Below are positions 1-8,720 of a stretch of DNA of 64,000 nt, piece by piece (within the stretch, counting starts at the first letter, position 1; the number at the start of each line of letters is the position of its first letter). Position numbers and translations under genes: made by a program. Below the pieces are notes generated by a model, which worked only from the letters and a program-made list of their open reading frames with translations, was not told the DNA's origin and searched no databases. This stretch comes from Cellulophaga omnivescoria (GTDB taxonomy: Bacteria > Bacteroidota > Bacteroidia > Flavobacteriales > Flavobacteriaceae): contig NZ_MDDP01000034.1 of NCBI RefSeq assembly GCF_001999725.1, positions 108,789-172,788 of the forward strand, given 5' to 3'.

Positions 1-115
1 ACATGAAGGCACAAAAGTATTTGTATTAGAGCAATTAAAAGACTACTCTAAAATAAAATTGGCTGATGGTAAAACTGGGTGGATTTCATCTGAAGAAATA
101 AAAGAAATTAAATAA
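1..115 (+). CDS. C-terminal fragment of an SH3-domain protein (BatE-like)
   Basis: Only the last 37 codons are in the window, read in frame from base 2 to the TAA at 113-115. The peptide (KVFVLEQL, then KIKLADGKTGWISSEEI) has the pattern of a bacterial SH3 (SH3b) domain: a V-x-V-L strand, a K-I-x-L-x-D-G-K-x-G-W-I core and a short tail. In Bacteroidota this kind of ending is typical of BatE, a TPR plus SH3 protein of the Bat aerotolerance operon. The TPR part lies outside the window, so the BatE name is inference from the tail alone. Confidence 0.55.
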   Translation, partial: HEGTKVFVLEQLKDYSKIKLADGKTGWISSEEIKEIK

Positions 116-174
116 ACGTATTACAACTTAATTTAAATTTCAGTTTAATACATTTATCACACCAATAATTTAAA

Positions 175-450
175 ATGTTTAGAAAATTTTTCTCACTGTT
201 TTTAGCAATTTTAGTAGTTGGTTTTATCATTACCCCAACCGTTCTTTTGTATGTAGATGACAATATAGAATTATCAGTTACATACAAATCTGCAGAGGAT
301 GAAGAATGTAAATCATTAGAAATTATAGTTTCAAACAATAACTGGACTTTTACAAATCCTTTCAAGCCTTTAGCTATACCTAGTTACTACTATAAAAATT
401 ACACTAAACCACATTTTAATCTACTTTTACCGCCGCCAGAGTTAAGTTAA
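175..450 (+). CDS. Small membrane-anchored PPPE protein upstream of SulP
   Basis: A 91-residue protein of unknown function. Residues about 5-27 form one hydrophobic segment preceded by a basic start (MFRKFF), so it is probably a signal anchor or uncleaved signal with the rest outside the inner membrane. The remainder is polar, with a single Cys in an acidic stretch (AEDEECK) and a C-terminal tail NLLLPPPELS. It is paralogous to the 94-residue protein at 63630-63914: both share the K/R start, a PT motif at the end of the hydrophobic segment, V-D/N-D-x-I-x-x-S, an acidic patch before one Cys, and KPxxNLxxPPPE-type endings. Both lie directly upstream of, and on the same strand as, a SulP transporter gene. 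A role as SulP partner is inference. Confidence 0.8.
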   Translation: MFRKFFSLFLAILVVGFIITPTVLLYVDDNIELSVTYKSAEDEECKSLEIIVSNNNWTFTNPFKPLAIPSYYYKNYTKPHFNLLLPPPELS

Positions 451-557
451 CACTGGGTTATATTTTAGTGCTTATGTACTACAATGCGCTAAACTAAAAA
501 AGTAAAACATTACTTTTAATTCTAATTCTCATTTTAGAACATTAAATTTATCATTTA

Positions 558-565
558 TAAATTTG
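558..565 (+). promoter_or_regulatory. Possible -7 promoter element for the SulP gene
   Basis: TAAATTTG matches the Bacteroidota -7 consensus TAnnTTTG. It lies in the 269-bp gap between the PPPE protein and SulP, about 155 bp before the SulP start. No clear -33 TTG is seen. The rest of the gap is AT-rich, with a 7-bp stem (TTAGTGC/GCGCTAA near 472-494) that lacks a T-run. Confidence 0.3.
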
Positions 566-719
566 CTTTAACACGTATATTTATAAGTAGTTTATCATTT
601 TTTTATCTAAAATGACAACAAAACTACATTTAGTAGTTCTATCAATTTAATTGTATATTATATAAATACTTAGTTCAATTTTTAATTATTCAATTGTTCT
701 AAGAAATTAACTTAAATCT

Positions 720-2585
720 ATGAAAAATCTTTTCTCTAATATAAAAGGAGATATTTTTGGTGGTATTACCGCTGGTATTGTTGCTCTGCCTTTGGCATTA
801 GCATTTGGAGTTAGCTCTGGTCTTGGTCCCGCTGCAGGTTTATACGGGGCTATTTTTATTAGTTTTTTTGCTGCCCTATTTGGTGGCACTAGCACACAAA
901 TTTCTGGTCCAACAGCTCCTATGACAGCTGTAAGTATGGTAGTTATTGCTAGTATTATTGCTATTCATGATGGCAATGTAGAAAAAGCCCTACCCTATAT
1001 TTTATCTGTATTTATTTTAGCCGGATTAATGCAAATTAGCCTTGGCCTATTAGGTATGGGAAAATACATAAAATACATACCTTACCCTGTTGTTTCTGGC
1101 TTTATGACCGCAATTGGGGTTATAATATTAGTTACTCAAATACTTCCAGCTATTGGTTACTATCCTAAAGAGGATAAAGACTTTGTAAATCAATTTAAAC
1201 CACAAGCAAAAGAAGTTATACTGCAAAATATATTAAAAGATGAAGTTGGTGAAGATATTTTGGTTTTAGATCATTTTAAACAAACCATCAACAAAGCTAA
1301 TGCTATAACAAATGACGATACATTTAATGAAGCCAAAACCTTGGCAGGCAAAGAAGCTTCTGGTGTTATTGGAGCTATAAAAGTTTTACCTAGAGCTTTA
1401 CAGTTTATTAATTGGCTAGAGCTAGCATTAGCAATTGCCACAATTGTTATTATTTATGGTTTTAAACGCATTACAACAGCCATACCAAGTACGCTAGTGG
1501 CTCTACTAGCTGTTTCTGGCGTAGCTTATGTCTTTAAATTACCTTACAGACCTATTGAAGAAATTCCAACAGGAATGCCAATGCCAAATATGGCTATTTT
1601 TACAGAGTTTAGTCTAACATCTTTAACACCGTATGTATTTACGGCTTTAACATTAGCTCTTTTGGGCGCAATAGATTCTTTACTTACATCTGTTGTTGCA
1701 GATAATATGACCAAAACTAAGCACAAGCCAAATAAAGAATTAATTGGTCAAGGTATTGGTAATACCATTGCTGCAATTTTTAATGGTATACCAGGTGCTG
1801 GTGCAACCATACGTACAGTTGTAAATATTAATTCTGGCGGTAAAACCAAAATATCTGGTATGGTTGCCGGTATAGTACTTTTAGTTGTTTTGTTGGCATT
1901 AGGGCCGGTAGCATCTCAAATTCCAGCTGCGGTATTAGCAGGTATTTTAATTACTGTTGGTATTGGGGTTATGGACTATAAAGGACTAAAAGCTATTCCT
2001 AGTTTACCACGCGACCTAAAAATAGGACCATTAAAAGTAAGTTCAGAAGTTATAATAATGCTTGTAGTTTTAGTGCTATCATCAGTATGGAACTTAGTAT
2101 ATGCCGTAGGAATAGGCCTTGTTATTGCATCATTAATGTTTATGAAAAAAATAGGCGATTTAACCGCCAAACGTTCAGATGTTAAATCGCTTTTGGAAGA
2201 AAAAGCTTGGAAAGATGAAGATAACTTTCCTAAAAACTTAAAAGAAGAAGTTTTTATAAAACATATAAAAGGTCCGTTATTTTTTGGTTCTACTAGCGAG
2301 TTTCAACAGCTGGCATCACAAATACCTAGTACAGCAAGTACGGTAATTATTAGAACCGGTAAAATGCAATATATGGACCAGTCTGGCCTGTATGCTATGG
2401 AAGATGTTTTGGTAGATCTTAAAAAAAATAATGTAAACGTACTTTTTGTAAATCTATTACAACAACCTAGGTATATGATGGAGCGTATAGACATTATACC
2501 AGACCTTATACCAACAGAGCATTTGTTCTCTAATTTTGATGACGCTGTTGCTTGGGTTAAAGAAAATGTAAAAGACACCTATTAA
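720..2585 (+). CDS. SulP family inorganic anion transporter with STAS domain
   Basis: A 621-residue inner-membrane transporter. The N-terminal part (GDIFGGITAGIVALPLALAF, then SGLGPAAGLYGAI and ISGPTAPMTAV) is the typical SulP membrane core. The C-terminal about 120 residues form a cytosolic STAS domain with the signature YMDQSGLYAMEDVL. A mainly polar stretch of about 80 residues (around 150-230) interrupts the membrane core and is longer than the equivalent loop in the second SulP of this window. SulP proteins move sulfate, bicarbonate or other anions, usually with Na+ or H+; the substrate cannot be read from sequence. A small PPPE protein precedes it on the same strand. Confidence 0.93.
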   Translation: MKNLFSNIKGDIFGGITAGIVALPLALAFGVSSGLGPAAGLYGAIFISFFAALFGGTSTQISGPTAPMTAVSMVVIASIIAIHDGNVEKALPYILSVFILAGLMQISLGLLGMGKYIKYIPYPVVSGFMTAIGVIILVTQILPAIGYYPKEDKDFVNQFKPQAKEVILQNILKDEVGEDILVLDHFKQTINKANAITNDDTFNEAKTLAGKEASGVIGAIKVLPRALQFINWLELALAIATIVIIYGFKRITTAIPSTLVALLAVSGVAYVFKLPYRPIEEIPTGMPMPNMAIFTEFSLTSLTPYVFTALTLALLGAIDSLLTSVVADNMTKTKHKPNKELIGQGIGNTIAAIFNGIPGAGATIRTVVNINSGGKTKISGMVAGIVLLVVLLALGPVASQIPAAVLAGILITVGIGVMDYKGLKAIPSLPRDLKIGPLKVSSEVIIMLVVLVLSSVWNLVYAVGIGLVIASLMFMKKIGDLTAKRSDVKSLLEEKAWKDEDNFPKNLKEEVFIKHIKGPLFFGSTSEFQQLASQIPSTASTVIIRTGKMQYMDQSGLYAMEDVLVDLKKNNVNVLFVNLLQQPRYMMERIDIIPDLIPTEHLFSNFDDAVAWVKENVKDTY

Positions 2586-2613
2586 ATGTGACTACAAAAC
2601 ATTAATTAATACA

Positions 2614-2660
2614 ATCCAATACGGGAATAATTGCTAAATTTGCCGCGTATTGGATTTTTT
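2614..2660 (+). terminator. Hairpin terminator or attenuator before pheS
   Basis: A perfect 10-bp inverted repeat, ATCCAATACG (2614-2623) and CGTATTGGAT (2646-2655), with a 22-nt loop, is followed by a T-run at 2655-2661. It ends only a few bases before the pheS ATG. It most likely terminates the SulP transcript. The loop contains the TAAATTTG box of the pheS promoter. Confidence 0.65.
2635..2642 (+). promoter_or_regulatory. -7 promoter element of pheS
   Basis: TAAATTTG is an exact match to TAnnTTTG and lies 25 bp before the pheS ATG. A start point about 6 bp downstream would give a short leader of about 18 nt that skips the left arm of the surrounding hairpin. No convincing -33 TTG is visible. 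Confidence 0.5.
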
Positions 2661-2666
2661 TGTGTT

Positions 2667-3686
2667 ATGATAGATGAAATAAAAAAACATATTGCCATAG
2701 TTAACGAGTTTACATCAACAGACTTAGAAGCAATAGAAAGTTTTAGAATAAAATATTTAGGTAAAAAAGGATTGTTAAATGACTTTTTTGCCGAGTTTAA
2801 AAATGTTCCAAACGAACAAAAAAAGGAGTTTGGACAAACTATAAACCAGCTTAAAAATGCTGCTACAGAAAAAGTAAACTCCTTAAAAGATGCTTTAGCT
2901 AGCACAACAGTTAGCGATAGTGTTTATGGTGACTTAACACGCCCAGGACAGCCAATGTCTATTGGTGCAAGACATCCAATATCTATTGTAAAAAACCAAA
3001 TTATAGAGATTTTCTCTAGAATAGGCTTTAATGTTTCTGAAGGGCCAGAAATTGAAGACGATTGGCATAACTTTACTGCACTTAACTTGCCAGAGTATCA
3101 TCCGGCAAGAGATATGCAAGACACCTTTTTTATACAAACCAACCCAGATGTTTTGTTACGTACGCATACCTCATCTGTACAGGTAAGGTATATGGAAAAC
3201 AACAAGCCACCAATACGTACAATTTCTCCGGGTAGAGTATACAGAAACGAAGCAATTTCTGCTCGTTCTCACTGCTTTTTTCACCAAATAGAAGGTTTGT
3301 ATATAGATAAAGATGTTTCGTTTGCAGATTTAAAGCAAACATTACAGTTTTTTACAACAGAACTTTTTGGAAAATCTAAAATTCGTTTACGCCCATCATA
3401 TTTTCCATTTACAGAGCCTAGTGCCGAAGTAGATGTATATTGGGGGCTAGAAACAGAGTCTGACTATAAAATTACCAAAGGAACCGGCTGGTTAGAAATT
3501 GGCGGATGTGGTATGGTAGATCCTAATGTACTTAAAAATTGTGGTATAGACCCAGAAGAATACTCTGGCTTTGCCTTTGGTGTTGGTATAGACCGTATTG
3601 CTATGTTATTACACCAAATTACAGATATTCGTTTGTTAAGTGAAAATGATGTTCGCTTTTTAGAGCAATTTAAAAGTGCTTTGTAA
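2667..3686 (+). CDS. pheS: Phenylalanine--tRNA ligase alpha subunit
   Basis: A 339-residue class II aminoacyl-tRNA synthetase catalytic subunit that charges tRNA-Phe in the cytoplasm together with PheT. It has an N-terminal coiled-coil arm (about residues 1-80), then class II motif 2 ([19 protein letters not shown], with HQIEGLYID following) and motif 3 ([16 protein letters not shown]). The length is normal for PheS. I chose the ATG at 2667 ([10 protein letters not shown]), as family members start this way; an upstream TTG at 2631 would add 12 unlikely residues that overlap the promoter and hairpin. pheT is not next to it. Confidence 0.97.
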   Translation: MIDEIKKHIAIVNEFTSTDLEAIESFRIKYLGKKGLLNDFFAEFKNVPNEQKKEFGQTINQLKNAATEKVNSLKDALASTTVSDSVYGDLTRPGQPMSIGARHPISIVKNQIIEIFSRIGFNVSEGPEIEDDWHNFTALNLPEYHPARDMQDTFFIQTNPDVLLRTHTSSVQVRYMENNKPPIRTISPGRVYRNEAISARSHCFFHQIEGLYIDKDVSFADLKQTLQFFTTELFGKSKIRLRPSYFPFTEPSAEVDVYWGLETESDYKITKGTGWLEIGGCGMVDPNVLKNCGIDPEEYSGFAFGVGIDRIAMLLHQITDIRLLSENDVRFLEQFKSAL

Positions 3687-3709
3687 AAACAACTTAAAGT
3701 TATAAATAG

Positions 3710-4105
3710 ATGAAAAAAGACATCATAATACCAGTTGTTAAAGATGTACACGTTGCTATTATACACGAGTTTAACAAAGAGTTTTTAGATAAAGAATGGA
3801 ATGTTTATGTAATTAACAATACAGCAGAAACCATAGAAATGGTACTTGTTGTTTCTAAAGGGTACGATGGTGAAAAACTTACCTCAACTATGAGACATTC
3901 TATTACCAAATTAGATGGTAAATCTTATGCTAAAGTAGAAATGGTACAAGAAGATGTTTTACAGTTAAATAACGAGTTTTTTGTAACTTTTTTTGCTGAT
4001 AATAAGCTTTTTGAAAAGCGTTTTATTTTTGAAAAAAACACAGTAACTAAGGCAAATTTAACCACAATACCGTTAATAGAAAAAGACGGAATTTTAGCAA
4101 AATAA
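3710..4105 (+). CDS. Conserved hypothetical protein downstream of pheS
   Basis: A 131-residue soluble protein with no signal peptide or membrane segment, starting 23 bp after pheS and probably cotranscribed with it. It looks like a compact beta-rich domain (WNVYVINNT, MVLVVSKGYDG, KVEMVQEDVLQL, EFFVTFFADN). I do not recognise a named family. The position after pheS is the only functional hint, and annotations of such proteins as a PheS subunit would be carry-over from the neighbour, not supported by motifs here. Confidence 0.85.
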   Translation: MKKDIIIPVVKDVHVAIIHEFNKEFLDKEWNVYVINNTAETIEMVLVVSKGYDGEKLTSTMRHSITKLDGKSYAKVEMVQEDVLQLNNEFFVTFFADNKLFEKRFIFEKNTVTKANLTTIPLIEKDGILAK

Positions 4106-4176
4106 TAGCCTTAAGGAAACATAAGCTTATTTATTTTTAAGCTACATTCGCACTTTTTAAAATTAAGATTTTACCT

Positions 4177-5568
4177 ATGAGCAACACTACTAAATTTGAA
4201 GGATTACAAGTTATTGGCGGAGAAGAATGGTGCGTTTTTGAAGACCTTGGTATACCTGCTATAAAAGCACGTGTAGATTCTGGCGCAAAAACATCATCTA
4301 TACAAGCCAATAATGTAAAAGTATACAACAAAGGTTTAGAAGAATGGGTAAAATTTGAGGTAAACCCAATACAAGAAAACAGAAGTGTAACAATTACTTG
4401 TGAGGCTCCTTTGGTAGACCGCAGAACTGTAAAAAGCTCTGTTGGTATTTCTGAAGAGCGTTTAGTGGTAAAAACTACCATTAAGTTAGGTAATAATATA
4501 CATAGTGTAGAGCTTACGCTGGCCAACAGAGACACTATGGAATACCGCATGTTATTAGGGCGCGAAGCTATAAACCAGCGTTATATTGTAAATCCTGCAG
4601 AAAGCTATTGTATGCAAAATTTTTCTGAAGAAGAAGTTCAAGAAAAGTACGCATCTCATATGGCCGAAAAATCTGGTTTAACAATTGCTTTATTAGCTAG
4701 TAACCCTAATTTATATAGCAACAAAAGAATTATAGAGGCTGGTGAAGCTAGAGGTCATGAAGTAGTTTTTTTAAATGTAGAAAACGCTTACATGAAACTA
4801 GATACAAAATCGCCACAAATACGTTACAGAGGTGGTAATGTTTTAAATAAGTTTGATGCGGTAATCCCTAGAATTAAGCCATCAGTTACGTTTTATGGTT
4901 GTGCTTTAATTAGGCAGTTTGATAATCTTGGTGTGTATTGTTTGAACACCGCAGAAGCAATTACACAGTCTAGAGATAAGTTGTTTGCTTCTCAGTTATT
5001 TTCTAAAAACGATATTGACATACCTATTACTGGTTTTGCAAAATCTCCTATGGATACCAAAGACCTTATACGTATGGTAAACGGTGCGCCATTAATAATA
5101 AAACTATTAGAAAGCACACAAGGTAAAGGTGTTGTTTTAGCAGAAACCAATAAAGCTGCAGAAAGTGTTATTAACGCTTTTAAAAGTGTACAAACAAACA
5201 TATTGGTACAAGAGTTTATTAAAGAAGCTAACGGGCAAGATATACGTTGTTTTGTAGTAAACGGAAAAGTTGTAGCATCTATGCAGCGCCAAGCTCAAAA
5301 AGGAGAATTTAGAGCTAATATTCATCAAGGTGGTGTAGCTTCATTAATTAAAATAACGTCTGAAGAACGTAAACTTGCTGTAAAAGCAGCTAAAATATTA
5401 AACCTGGCTGTTGCTGGCGTAGACATAATACGTTCTAACAAAGGACCATTATTGTTAGAGGTAAACTCTTCTCCTGGTTTAGAAGGTATAGAGTATGCAA
5501 CCGGTTTAGATATTGCTAATGTTATGATTAGAGCTATTGAGAAAAAACTAAACTACACATCTAACTAA
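4177..5568 (+). CDS. rimK: RimB-like retropepsin/zinc-protease domain fused to RimK ATP-grasp ligase
   Basis: A 463-residue two-domain protein. Residues about 12-145 match the putative ATP-dependent zinc protease family (PF05618, the RimB family), with a retropepsin-like DSGA at residues 34-37 ([12 protein letters not shown]) and MLLGREAI near the domain end. Residues about 160-455 are a RimK-type ATP-grasp ligase with the expected [21 protein letters not shown] and [15 protein letters not shown] motifs. RimK adds glutamates to the C terminus of ribosomal protein S6; RimB-type proteins act in the same pathway. A fusion would put opposing or coupled activities on one chain. The actual substrate is inferred. 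Confidence 0.9.
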   Translation: MSNTTKFEGLQVIGGEEWCVFEDLGIPAIKARVDSGAKTSSIQANNVKVYNKGLEEWVKFEVNPIQENRSVTITCEAPLVDRRTVKSSVGISEERLVVKTTIKLGNNIHSVELTLANRDTMEYRMLLGREAINQRYIVNPAESYCMQNFSEEEVQEKYASHMAEKSGLTIALLASNPNLYSNKRIIEAGEARGHEVVFLNVENAYMKLDTKSPQIRYRGGNVLNKFDAVIPRIKPSVTFYGCALIRQFDNLGVYCLNTAEAITQSRDKLFASQLFSKNDIDIPITGFAKSPMDTKDLIRMVNGAPLIIKLLESTQGKGVVLAETNKAAESVINAFKSVQTNILVQEFIKEANGQDIRCFVVNGKVVASMQRQAQKGEFRANIHQGGVASLIKITSEERKLAVKAAKILNLAVAGVDIIRSNKGPLLLEVNSSPGLEGIEYATGLDIANVMIRAIEKKLNYTSN

Positions 5569-5585
5569 ATAGCAGAAGAAAAAAT

Positions 5586-5620
5586 AAAAAAAGTCTAGTA
5601 AAATTTACTAGACTTTTTTT
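5586..5620. terminator. Bidirectional terminator between rimK and CYTH genes
   Basis: A 35-bp perfect palindrome centred on 5603: seven A, then GTCTAGTAAA, mirrored as TTTACTAGAC plus seven T. It sits between two converging genes and can terminate both, overlapping the stop codon of the minus-strand gene. Confidence 0.9.
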
Positions 5621-6095
5621 ATAAACTCCAATTTTTAAATGGGTTTTTACTCAGTTGTGAGTTATAGTACTTAGTATCACCCGTAACCTCATCTGCTAAC
5701 CAAATTGGTTTTTCAAATTCATCAGTTTCAGACTGCAATTCTACTTCCGCCAGTAGTAATCCTTGGTTATCTCCATCAAATTCATCAACTTCAAATATAT
5801 AATTGCCTACATTAACATTATATCGTGTTTTACTTATTACACCTGCTTCACAAATGCTTAGCAATTGCTCTGCTTCTGTAACAGGTATTTCTTTTTCCCA
5901 CTCAAACCTAGACATACCAGATGCGTTAGAAATACCCTTTACAGTAATAAAACCTACATCTCCTTTAATTCTAACTCGTACAGCACGTTCTGGGTTAGTA
6001 TTTAAATAACCCTGCACTATTCTTTTTTTAGAAATTGCTTCTGTTTTAAAAGCATCACTCTTTACTAAAAATTTACGTTCTATTTCAATCATCAT
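5619..6095 (-). CDS. CYTH domain protein (triphosphate tunnel metalloenzyme)
   Basis: A 158-residue protein that begins with the CYTH signature (MIEIERKFLV, an E-x-E-x-K triad) and continues with RIVQGYLN, RAVRVRIKGD and ITVKG, the alternating charged strands that line the tunnel. CYTH enzymes hydrolyse inorganic or organic triphosphates such as tripolyphosphate; which one is not known here. The start overlaps the stop of the upstream gene (ATGA), so the two are translationally coupled. Confidence 0.9.
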   Translation of the reverse strand: MMIEIERKFLVKSDAFKTEAISKKRIVQGYLNTNPERAVRVRIKGDVGFITVKGISNASGMSRFEWEKEIPVTEAEQLLSICEAGVISKTRYNVNVGNYIFEVDEFDGDNQGLLLAEVELQSETDEFEKPIWLADEVTGDTKYYNSQLSKNPFKNWSL

Positions 6096-6760
6096 TCTCC
6101 TCCTAATTCCTTAATTTTATCAGACTGTATTTTTATAGTGTTTTCTTCATTATTTCCTAACCAAACCATAGCTTTTGCAATGGTTTCTGGGTGTATAGGT
6201 CTGTATTTTTTTAAAGAACCAATTAGTAAAAACTGAAACACCTTAAAAAACTGTTTTGCCAACCACTCGCCCATTCTTTTCTCTTCTCTTTTACCCGCAA
6301 TTAATGATGGTTGCAATATATGTGTTTTTGGTAGTTGCAATGCAATTACAGCATCTTCCATTTGACCTTTAACTTTATTATAAAAAACAGAACTACTTGC
6401 GTTTGCTCCTAAGGCAGATATTACCATAAATGTTCCTATACCATTTTCTTTACATAACTTTGCTGCTTGCAATGGTATGCCGTAATCTATGTGTTTATAA
6501 GTTTCTTTATCTGGTGTTTTTGCCTTTGTAGTTCCAATACAACAATACACCTCATCTGCAGTAAAGCTAGTTTTGTGTTTTTCTAAATCTTGTAAATCTA
6601 CCAAATATTCATCAATTTTAGAATGCGTAAATCCACTTAAAGATCTAGAAAATAGCTTTATTTTTGCATAAGACTTATGGTTGGTTAATAAAGATACTAA
6701 GGCACTACCCGTTACACCGGTTGCGCCTAATACAATAGCCGTTTTTTCTTTTGTTTTCAT
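6092..6760 (-). CDS. NAD(P)H-binding Rossmann protein (HTATIP2/atypical SDR-like)
   Basis: A 222-residue cytoplasmic protein with an N-terminal dinucleotide-binding loop (VLGATGVTGSALV). CCIGTTKAKTPDKETYKHIDYG and FMVISALGANASSSVFYNKVKG follow, with the YxxxK pattern of atypical short-chain dehydrogenases. Proteins like this bind NAD(P)H, but a substrate cannot be assigned. The start is ATG at 6760; a TTG one codon upstream is less likely. It is divergent from dinB with only 27 bp between start codons and overlaps the CYTH gene by 4 bp. Confidence 0.85.
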   Translation of the reverse strand: MKTKEKTAIVLGATGVTGSALVSLLTNHKSYAKIKLFSRSLSGFTHSKIDEYLVDLQDLEKHKTSFTADEVYCCIGTTKAKTPDKETYKHIDYGIPLQAAKLCKENGIGTFMVISALGANASSSVFYNKVKGQMEDAVIALQLPKTHILQPSLIAGKREEKRMGEWLAKQFFKVFQFLLIGSLKKYRPIHPETIAKAMVWLGNNEENTIKIQSDKIKELGGE

Positions 6761-6776
6761 CAACCTAAATATACCG

Positions 6777-6784
6777 TAATTTTG
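6777..6784 (+). promoter_or_regulatory. -7 promoter element of dinB
   Basis: TAATTTTG matches TAnnTTTG and lies only 3 bp before the dinB ATG. Normal spacing would put the transcription start at or next to the start codon, so the mRNA may be leaderless. Confidence 0.5.
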
Positions 6785-6787
6785 TGT

Positions 6788-7885
6788 ATGACCAAGGATT
6801 TACCTTTACGAAAAATTATTCATGTAGATATGGATGCCTTTTACGCATCTGTAGAGCAGTTAGATAATCCTGAGCTTATTGGAAAGCCATTGGCAGTTGG
6901 TGGTGGTGAAAAAAGAGGTGTAGTTTCTGCCGCTAGTTATGAGGCTCGTAAATTTGGTGTACGCTCTGCTATGAGTGGTTATATGGCAAAACGTAATTGT
7001 CCAGATTTAATTTTTGTGCCACCAAGGTTTGACAGGTATAAAGAAATATCGCAAAAAATTAGAGCCATTTTTTTTGATTATACAGACCTAGTAGAACCAC
7101 TTTCTTTAGACGAGGCTTATTTAGATGTTACGGTAAACAAAAAGGGAAACCCATCTGCATCTTTAATTGCCAAAGAAATTAGAGAGCGTATTTTTAATGA
7201 GTTAGGGTTAAGGGCTTCTGCAGGCATATCTATAAATAAATTTATTGCAAAAGTTGCAAGTGATTACAACAAACCAAACGGACAAAAAACGGTTAATCCA
7301 GAAGAAGTTTTAGCCTTTTTAGAAGCTTTAGAAATTCGTAAATTTTATGGCGTAGGTAAGGTTACAGCAGAAAAAATGTACAAAGTGGGTATTTTTACTG
7401 GCTTAGATCTTAAAAACAAATCACTAGAGTTTTTAGAAAATAATTTTGGTAAAAGTGGAGCATATTACTACCACGTTGTTAGAGGCATACACAATAGTCC
7501 TGTAAAACCCAACCGAATACCAAAATCGGTTGGTGCAGAGCGTACCTTTAATGAAAACTTAAGTAGTGAAATTTTTATGCTAGAACGATTGGAAAATATT
7601 GCTAGTGAGTTAGAACGCCGACTTAAAAAAAGTAAAATTGCAGGCAAAACAATTACTTTAAAAATTAAGTATAGCGATTTTACTTTGCAGACCAGAAGCA
7701 AAACCATAGCCTATTTTATAGCAGATAAAGACCTAATACTAGAAATAGCAAAAGAATTATTGTACCAAGAAAAGCTTGAAAACTCTGTACGTTTATTGGG
7801 CATTTCTTTAGCTAATTTAAATACTCCAGATAAAAAAAAGCCAGAACAAGAAAGTATTAGTGTTCAGCTAAGGTTTCAGTTTTAA
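6788..7885 (+). CDS. dinB: DNA polymerase IV (Y family)
   Basis: A 365-residue error-prone translesion polymerase. The palm motifs are visible: HVDMDAFYASVEQ (first catalytic Asp) and SLDEAYLDVT (Asp-Glu pair). SAGISINKFIAKVASDYNKP is the Y-family fingerprint, and a little-finger domain follows (VGAERTF to the C terminus). The C terminus ends ISVQLRFQF, plausibly the beta-clamp-binding tail. I chose the ATG at 6788 rather than the upstream TTG at 6782, which falls inside the promoter box. Confidence 0.96.
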   Translation: MTKDLPLRKIIHVDMDAFYASVEQLDNPELIGKPLAVGGGEKRGVVSAASYEARKFGVRSAMSGYMAKRNCPDLIFVPPRFDRYKEISQKIRAIFFDYTDLVEPLSLDEAYLDVTVNKKGNPSASLIAKEIRERIFNELGLRASAGISINKFIAKVASDYNKPNGQKTVNPEEVLAFLEALEIRKFYGVGKVTAEKMYKVGIFTGLDLKNKSLEFLENNFGKSGAYYYHVVRGIHNSPVKPNRIPKSVGAERTFNENLSSEIFMLERLENIASELERRLKKSKIAGKTITLKIKYSDFTLQTRSKTIAYFIADKDLILEIAKELLYQEKLENSVRLLGISLANLNTPDKKKPEQESISVQLRFQF

Positions 7886-7942
7886 CTACTTAATTTACAC
7901 AAAGTTTAACCTATTTTAACGCTTTAAAAGTAAATAATCTAC

Positions 7943-7950
7943 TAATTTTG
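7943..7950 (+). promoter_or_regulatory. -7 promoter element of the peroxiredoxin gene
   Basis: TAATTTTG matches TAnnTTTG and lies 37 bp before the ATG. A TTTA about 20 bp upstream could serve as a weak -33 element. Confidence 0.5.
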
Positions 7951-7987
7951 TAGGGTAAACAGATTTTTAATTTTAAAACACTATAAT

Positions 7988-8626
7988 ATGGCAAGTTTAA
8001 GATTGGGTGATGAAGCACCAGATTTTACTGCAGACAGTTCTGTAGGAACAATAAATTTTTACGATTATTTAGGAGATAGTTGGGGAATTCTTTTCTCTCA
8101 CCCTGCAGACTTTACTCCTGTTTGCACAACAGAGTTAGGTACTGCCGCACAATTTAAAGATGAGTTTGATAAGCGTAACGTAAAAATGATTGCATTGAGT
8201 GTAGATGGTGCAGCTTCTCATAACGAGTGGATTAAAGACATTAATGAGGTGCAAAACACTACAGTAACTTTTCCTATAATTGCAGACGAAGACAAAAAAG
8301 TGTCTACCTTATATGATATGATACACCCTAACGCAGACAACCACTTAACAGTACGTTCTGTATTTATTGTTGGACCAGATAAAAGAGTAAAATTAACTCT
8401 TACCTACCCAGCATCTACAGGCCGTAATTTTTATGAGTTGTTACGCGTAATAGACTCTTTACAACTTACAGCTAACCACAAAGTAGCTACACCAGCCAAC
8501 TGGAAAAATGGCGAAAAAGTAGTTGTTAGTCCGGCTATTGCTACTAGCGATGCAGAAAAAATATTCTCTAAAGGAGTAGAAGAAATTAAACCTTACTTAA
8601 GGATGACACCAGACCCTACTGCCTAA
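7988..8626 (+). CDS. Peroxiredoxin, 1-Cys Prx6 type
   Basis: A 212-residue cytosolic peroxidase that reduces hydrogen peroxide and organic peroxides. The peroxidatic Cys is in HPADFTPVCTTELG. The length, the long C-terminal arm (TPANWKNGEKVVVSPAI) and the absence of a typical resolving Cys place it in the Prx6 group rather than AhpC. It is monocistronic, with its own promoter and a strong terminator. Confidence 0.95.
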   Translation: MASLRLGDEAPDFTADSSVGTINFYDYLGDSWGILFSHPADFTPVCTTELGTAAQFKDEFDKRNVKMIALSVDGAASHNEWIKDINEVQNTTVTFPIIADEDKKVSTLYDMIHPNADNHLTVRSVFIVGPDKRVKLTLTYPASTGRNFYELLRVIDSLQLTANHKVATPANWKNGEKVVVSPAIATSDAEKIFSKGVEEIKPYLRMTPDPTA

Positions 8627-8649
8627 CAAAGTTGTTTGTATAAAACCTG

Positions 8650-8687
8650 GCTCTAGTAGACGTTTTGTTTACTAGAGCTATTTTTTT
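8650..8687 (+). terminator. Terminator of the peroxiredoxin gene
   Basis: A 12-bp stem, GCTCTAGTAGAC (8650-8661) with GTTTACTAGAGC (8667-8678) including one G-T pair, has a 5-nt loop and is followed by TATTTTTTTA. Confidence 0.9.
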
Positions 8688-8720
8688 ATAGTACATTTAT
8701 CTTCCCTTAATTTTATAACT

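Noticed and set aside
2631..2666. TTG start for pheS adding 12 residues
   Set aside because: The extension overlaps the -7 box and terminator stem, and PheS proteins normally start at MIDEI-like sequence, so ATG 2667 is preferred.
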